This document shows positions 42,404-45,710 of a stretch of 45,710 nt of DNA, piece after piece (the stretch's first letter is position 1; the number at the start of each line of letters is the position of its first letter). The DNA is from Acidobacteriota bacterium (GTDB taxonomy: Bacteria; Acidobacteriota; Blastocatellia; Pyrinomonadales; Pyrinomonadaceae). A program made the position numbers and the translations under genes. The notes below the pieces were generated by a model. The model did not search any database. It was not told the origin of the DNA and saw only the letters and a list, made by a program, of their open reading frames with translations. The stretch lies in contig JAFAVK010000106.1 in the NCBI GenBank assembly GCA_019242475.1, forward strand, positions 1 to 45,710. Direction: 5' to 3'.

Positions 42404-42738
42404 AAAAAGTCGAAGCCATCGTCAGACCGCACCTGCTCGACGCGGTGAAGAACGCGCTCCAGGAGGTGAACGTCCTGGGCATGACCGTCAGCGAGGTGCA
42501 GGGCTACGGGCGGCAGCGCGGTCACACCGAGACTTACCGCGGGGCGGAGTACCAGATCGAGTTCGTCCCCAAAGCCAAGATCGAAGTCATCATCCCCGAC
42601 GACATCGAGGAGTTCGTTGTCGGCGCCATCACCCGCACGGCGCGGACGGGCAAGTTCGGCGACGGCAAAATCTTCGTCACCACCCTCGACGACGTGGTTC
42701 GCATCCGCACCGGCGAGCGCGGCGAAGCGGCCCTGTAA
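42400..42738 (+). CDS. glnB: Nitrogen regulatory protein P-II
   Basis: 112 residues, full-length PII. The T-loop (GHTETYRGAEY) carries Tyr51, the uridylylation site, and GAITRTARTGKFGDGKIFV is the ATP-binding B-loop with PII signature. It binds ATP/ADP and 2-oxoglutarate and relays nitrogen status to GlnD, Amt, and transcriptional or enzyme partners. AGGAG site is just upstream within the glnD end, and the ATG overlaps the glnD stop (ATGA). The gene could equally be called glnK given the nearby amt, but its coupling is to glnD. Confidence 0.96.
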   Translation: MKKVEAIVRPHLLDAVKNALQEVNVLGMTVSEVQGYGRQRGHTETYRGAEYQIEFVPKAKIEVIIPDDIEEFVVGAITRTARTGKFGDGKIFVTTLDDVVRIRTGERGEAAL

Positions 42739-42747
42739 CACAAACAG

Positions 42748-42781
42748 GTCAGAACCGCCCGCGGTAGCGGGCGGTTCTGAC
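42748..42781. repeat. REP-like perfect 15-bp palindrome
   Basis: GTCAGAACCGCCCGC (42748-42762) and its complement (42767-42781) flank GGTA. It shares GTCAGAACC-R-CCCGCGGTAGCGGG with 30481-30507. It lies between the convergent glnB and metX genes and may serve as a terminator for either. Confidence 0.85.
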
Positions 42782-42791
42782 CACTATGTTC

Positions 42792-43904
42792 TTAGGCCGC
42801 GTGCTGCGCCGCGAGGTCGTTCCGCTCGGACAGCGCTTCGCTCAGGAGTGGCGCGAGCAGGTCGGCGTCGGCGAGGAAGCCGTCGTGGCCGTGAGACGAT
42901 TCAAGCTCTTCGTAACGACAACGGACGCCGGCCGACGACATGCGTCGGGCAAGGGCGTGAATTTCGCTTGAGGGGAAGAGCCAGTCCGAAGTGATGCCGA
43001 CCAGCAGCACGCGCGCCGTGATGCGGCGCAGCGCCGCCTCTTCGGACGCGTAGCCGCGCGCGAGGTCGAAGGTGTCCATCGCCTTCGACAGAATCAGGTA
43101 GGAGTTCGCATCGAAGCGGCGCGTGAACGTCCGCCCCTGGTGGTCGAGGTAGCCCGCCACGTCGAAGCGCTCGCCCAGAGACCGGCCCGGGTCTTCGCCC
43201 GCGCGGTCGGGCTTGCGCGCGAAGCGCTCGTCGAACAGCTCCGCGGACTTGTAAGAGCACATGGCGATGGAGCGCGCGAGCGCGAGTCCCGCCCGGGGCG
43301 GCGCGTTCTCCGTGTAGTGCCCGCCGCGCCAGAGGGGATCGTTCATGATGGCCTGCCGCTGTAGGTGGTTGAGCGCGAGCCCCAGCGCGGGCAGGGGCGC
43401 CGCGCCGATTGCCACGCAACGCTCGACCCGGTTAGGGAAATCGACCGCCCAACGCAGCGCCTGCATCCCGCCGATGGAGCCGCCGACGACCGCGTGCAAA
43501 CGCTCGACGCCGAGACGCGCGAGCAGAACCGACTGCGCGCGCACCATGTCGCCGACGGTGACGAGCGGGAAGTCGCCTCCGTAAGGCTTGCCCGTCCGCG
43601 CGTCCGTGGAGCGCGGCCCCGTCGAGCCGTAGCACGAGCCGACGACGTTGACGCCGATGACGCAGTGACGTTCCGTGTCGAAGGGGCGGCCCGGCCCGAA
43701 CAGCTCCGGCCACCAGTCCGCCACGCGCGCCGAGCCCGAGAGCGCGTGGCAGACGAGGACGGCGTTGTCCCGCTTAACGTTCAACTCGCCGTAGGTCGCG
43801 TAGCGCAAAGTCAAAGGCCGCAGCTCGCCGCCGCTCACCCGGAATGCGTCCTCACGGGCGAAGGTACAGTCGGCCTCACACGTCGGTTCGATGTTCGTGT
43901 CCAT
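42792..43904 (-). CDS. metX: Homoserine O-acetyltransferase
   Basis: 370 residues of the MetX alpha/beta-hydrolase family, which transfers an acetyl (or in some members succinyl) group from CoA to homoserine as the first step of methionine synthesis. The nucleophile is Ser143 in GGSIGGMQ, the acid Asp307 (GITSDWLFP) and the His His340 (SSHGHDGFL). The family segments HALSGSA, GSCYGSTGP and NHLQRQAI are present. The frame is open to 44042, but the ATG at 43904 with AAGGGGGG upstream gives the standard start. It overlaps the 3' end of cysC by 29 bases, so sat-cysC-metX look like one operon. Acetyl versus succinyl specificity cannot be settled here. Confidence 0.92.
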   Translation of the reverse strand: MDTNIEPTCEADCTFAREDAFRVSGGELRPLTLRYATYGELNVKRDNAVLVCHALSGSARVADWWPELFGPGRPFDTERHCVIGVNVVGSCYGSTGPRSTDARTGKPYGGDFPLVTVGDMVRAQSVLLARLGVERLHAVVGGSIGGMQALRWAVDFPNRVERCVAIGAAPLPALGLALNHLQRQAIMNDPLWRGGHYTENAPPRAGLALARSIAMCSYKSAELFDERFARKPDRAGEDPGRSLGERFDVAGYLDHQGRTFTRRFDANSYLILSKAMDTFDLARGYASEEAALRRITARVLLVGITSDWLFPSSEIHALARRMSSAGVRCRYEELESSHGHDGFLADADLLAPLLSEALSERNDLAAQHAA

Positions 43905-44502
43905 CCGCCCCCCCTTGCAGAACCAGCTCTTCCACGTCGAAGCGCGTCGGAAGCAGTCCTCTTCTCTCCAACTCAAGAATGATTCGCTCGGCGCTCGTCT
44001 CGATTGCTTCTTCGTCCGTGCGCACGACCACGTCGGGGGCACTCGGCTCCTCGTAAGGGTCGGAGACGCCGGTGAAGCCTTTCAGCTCGCCGGCGAGCGC
44101 CTTCCTGTAAAGCCCCTTCACGTCGCGCTCGGCCAGGACTTCCAAAGGGCACTCGACGTAGACTTCGACGAACTCCGCGCCGTCCCCTTCGACCGCGCGC
44201 CGCACCTCTGCGCGCACCTCACGGTAGGGCGAGATGGCGGCCGTGACGGCGGCCACGCCGTTGCGCGCCAGCAGCCGCGCGACGTACCCGATGCGCCGGA
44301 TGTTCGTGTCCCGATCCTCCTTCGAGAACCCGAGCCCCTTCGAAAGGTTCGTGCGCACCTCGTCGCCGTCCAACACCTCCACGCGCAAGCCGCGCGCGCG
44401 CAGCTCCGGCACCAGCCTCCCCGCCAGCGTCGTCTTCCCCGCGCCCGAAAGCCCCGTCAGCCACAGGACGAATCCACGTCCCTCATTCACTTCAAGTCCC
44501 AT
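43876..44502 (-). CDS. cysC: Adenylylsulfate kinase
   Basis: 208 residues. It phosphorylates APS to PAPS. The P-loop GLSGAGKTT lies at residues 17-25, and DGDEVR, RDTNIRRIGYVARL, ISPYREVRAEVR and KGFTGVSDPYEEP are all family segments. The start at 44502 has AAGGAAAGGG directly upstream; the longer frame to 44550 would overlap sat. The C-terminal ~25 residues extend beyond the family core and overlap the metX start. It lies 10 bases after sat. Confidence 0.95.
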   Translation of the reverse strand: MGLEVNEGRGFVLWLTGLSGAGKTTLAGRLVPELRARGLRVEVLDGDEVRTNLSKGLGFSKEDRDTNIRRIGYVARLLARNGVAAVTAAISPYREVRAEVRRAVEGDGAEFVEVYVECPLEVLAERDVKGLYRKALAGELKGFTGVSDPYEEPSAPDVVVRTDEEAIETSAERIILELERRGLLPTRFDVEELVLQGGADGHEHRTDV

Positions 44503-44512
44503 CCCTTTCCTT

Positions 44513-45682
44513 TCAAGCGCCCGCGGGCTGCGCCGCCCGCTGAGCCTCAATCAGCACCCGTGCGACTTCGGGCCGCGTGAACTCGACGGGCGGCAGTTGG
44601 CCCGCGCCGAGCAGCTCGCGCACGCGCGTGCCCGAGAGCGTGACGTGCTGGCCCGCGTCGTGCGGGCAGGTCTTCGAAGAGGCCATCGCGCCGCACGCGC
44701 GGCAGTAGAAGGTGTGGTCGAAGAAGAGCGGCGTGATGCCCAGCTCTTCCGTTTCGAACTCGTCGAAGACGTGGTGCGCGTCGTAGGTGCCGTAGAAGCT
44801 GCCGACGCCCGCGTGGTCGCGCCCGACGATGAAGTGCGAGCAGCCGTAGTTCTTCCGCACGAGCGCGTGGAAGACGGCCTCGCGCGGGCCGGCGTAGCGC
44901 ATCGCCGCCGGGAGCACGGCGAGGATGGTGCGCGCGGCCGGGTAGTAGTGTGTGAGGATCGCCTCGTACGAGAGCATGCGCACGTCCGCCGGGATGTCGT
45001 CCGACTTCGTCTCGCCGACGAGCGGGTGCAGGAGGAGCCCGTCGGCAATCTCCAAAGCGCACTTCTGTATGTACTCGTGCGCGCGGTGGACGGGGTTGCG
45101 TGTCTGGAAGGCGACGACGCGCCGCCAGCCGCGCTGCCGGAACAGCTCGCGCGTCTCGGCAGGGTCTTTCCAGTAGGCGCTGAACGAAGGGTTCTCGGGC
45201 CGGCTCACCAGACTGACCCGACCGCCGAGCAGCCACTCGCCTTCGGCGTAGATGGCGCGCACGCCCGGGTGCGCCTCGTCGGTCGTGCGGTAGACCTGTT
45301 CGGCCTCGCGCCTCCTGTCGCGCACGTACTTCTCTCTGAGGTGGAGCACGCCGAGCAGACGCCTGCCCTGGTAGAGCGCCACGTCGCGCCCGGTGCGGAG
45401 CGGGGCCGCCTCCTCTTCCGTGACCGCGAGTGTGATGGGGAGCGACCAGACCAGGCCGTTCGCGAGGCGCATGTGGTCGCGCACCGAAACATAGTCCGCC
45501 TCGCTCATGAAGCCTTCGAGCGGCGAGTAGGCGCCGGTCGCAATCAGTTCGAGGTCTGAGACGGCGCGCGCGCCGAGGCGCAGCGCGGGCAGTTCCGCGG
45601 CCGCCTCGACGAGCCACGCGCGGTCTGCGCCCGCGACCTCGCGGTTAACGAGTACGCCCCCGTGGGGGCTGATGAGTTTCAT
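44513..45682 (-). CDS. sat: Sulfate adenylyltransferase (ATP sulfurylase, single-subunit type)
   Basis: 389 residues. It makes APS from sulfate and ATP. Active-site motifs: QTRNPVHRAHEY (~195) and VGRDHAGVG (~288). The C-terminal part holds a CRACGAMASSKTC segment typical of the zinc-containing dissimilatory/assimilatory Sat branch. It is the homomeric type, not CysDN. First in the sat-cysC-metX unit; the upstream region runs out at the window end and holds only AGCT/TTAGC word repeats. Start ATG at 45682. Assimilation is more likely than sulfate respiration, since cysC follows. Confidence 0.95.
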   Translation of the reverse strand: MKLISPHGGVLVNREVAGADRAWLVEAAAELPALRLGARAVSDLELIATGAYSPLEGFMSEADYVSVRDHMRLANGLVWSLPITLAVTEEEAAPLRTGRDVALYQGRRLLGVLHLREKYVRDRRREAEQVYRTTDEAHPGVRAIYAEGEWLLGGRVSLVSRPENPSFSAYWKDPAETRELFRQRGWRRVVAFQTRNPVHRAHEYIQKCALEIADGLLLHPLVGETKSDDIPADVRMLSYEAILTHYYPAARTILAVLPAAMRYAGPREAVFHALVRKNYGCSHFIVGRDHAGVGSFYGTYDAHHVFDEFETEELGITPLFFDHTFYCRACGAMASSKTCPHDAGQHVTLSGTRVRELLGAGQLPPVEFTRPEVARVLIEAQRAAQPAGA

Positions 45683-45684
45683 CT

Positions 45685-45710
45685 TGGCTGTTAGCTATTA
45701 GCTTTTAGCT
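45685..45710. repeat. Partial word repeat at the window edge
   Basis: Variants of TTAGCT (GTTAGCTATTAGCTTTTAGC) run to the end of the window, upstream of sat. Similar words occur at 27171-27200. It is probably one arm of another palindrome cut by the window. Confidence 0.4.

Overview
This is a stretch of high-GC bacterial chromosome. The gene content suggests Acidobacteriota, probably a Blastocatellia-like lineage: secreted carboxypeptidase-regulatory-like proteins, a 13-repeat YCF48-type propeller, a GH78 rhamnosidase, a secreted oligopeptidase, and intergenic palindromes built from short repeated words. This placement is an inference from overall character; there is no 16S rRNA gene in the window. 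The first ~1.1 kb is clearly AT-richer than the rest and looks like the edge of an acquired or accessory segment.

Layout. 1-1130: low-GC edge with a coiled-coil hypothetical, a perfect 21-bp inverted repeat and a 52-residue membrane peptide. 1131-9779: secreted oligopeptidase B, two overlapping secreted beta-sandwich proteins, a GHMP sugar kinase, a DedA membrane protein and a universal stress protein. 10028-15145: ROK glucokinase, a small hypothetical, a LytS-type histidine kinase without a response regulator, LepA/EF4, and a BrnT-like/DUF433 toxin-antitoxin candidate. 15269-24411: secreted TPR protein, a DUF3179 membrane protein with an in-frame UGA, an SbcC/Rad50-like ATPase overlapping RNase HI, a zinc-ribbon membrane protein and the YCF48-like propeller. 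24500-28060: TM2-like peptide, dnaX, a long RNA-like hairpin, the signal recognition particle RNA, a small secreted protein and tRNA-Ser(GGA). 28120-34728: large secreted protein of unknown function, GH78 alpha-L-rhamnosidase, amidohydrolase. 34853-42738: nitrogen-assimilation block with glnA, an outer-membrane barrel and amt on the minus strand, diverging from glnD-glnB. 42792-45682: sulfur block sat-cysC-metX on the minus strand.

How the genes work together. Amt imports ammonium, GlnA fixes it, GlnB (with its uridylylation tyrosine Tyr51) senses nitrogen status and GlnD modifies GlnB. A sigma-54-like promoter lies in front of amt. The barrel protein between amt and glnA is a plausible but unproven outer-membrane partner. 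Sat and CysC activate sulfate to APS and PAPS, and MetX activates homoserine for sulfur incorporation into methionine.

Most notable point. The DUF3179 gene is open for 403 codons apart from one TGA. That TGA sits exactly where the family has the first cysteine of a Cys-x-x-Cys motif. Fifteen bases further on is a hairpin with the loop GGUCU, as in the E. coli fdhF SECIS. It is a strong candidate for a selenoprotein not described for this family as far as I know, with a nonsense mutation or sequencing error as the alternatives. A second theme is the set of at least eleven intergenic palindromes whose arms are degenerate tandem repeats of 6-8-base words, plus a separate REP-like element, one copy of which seems to have disrupted the start of the 28120-30651 gene.
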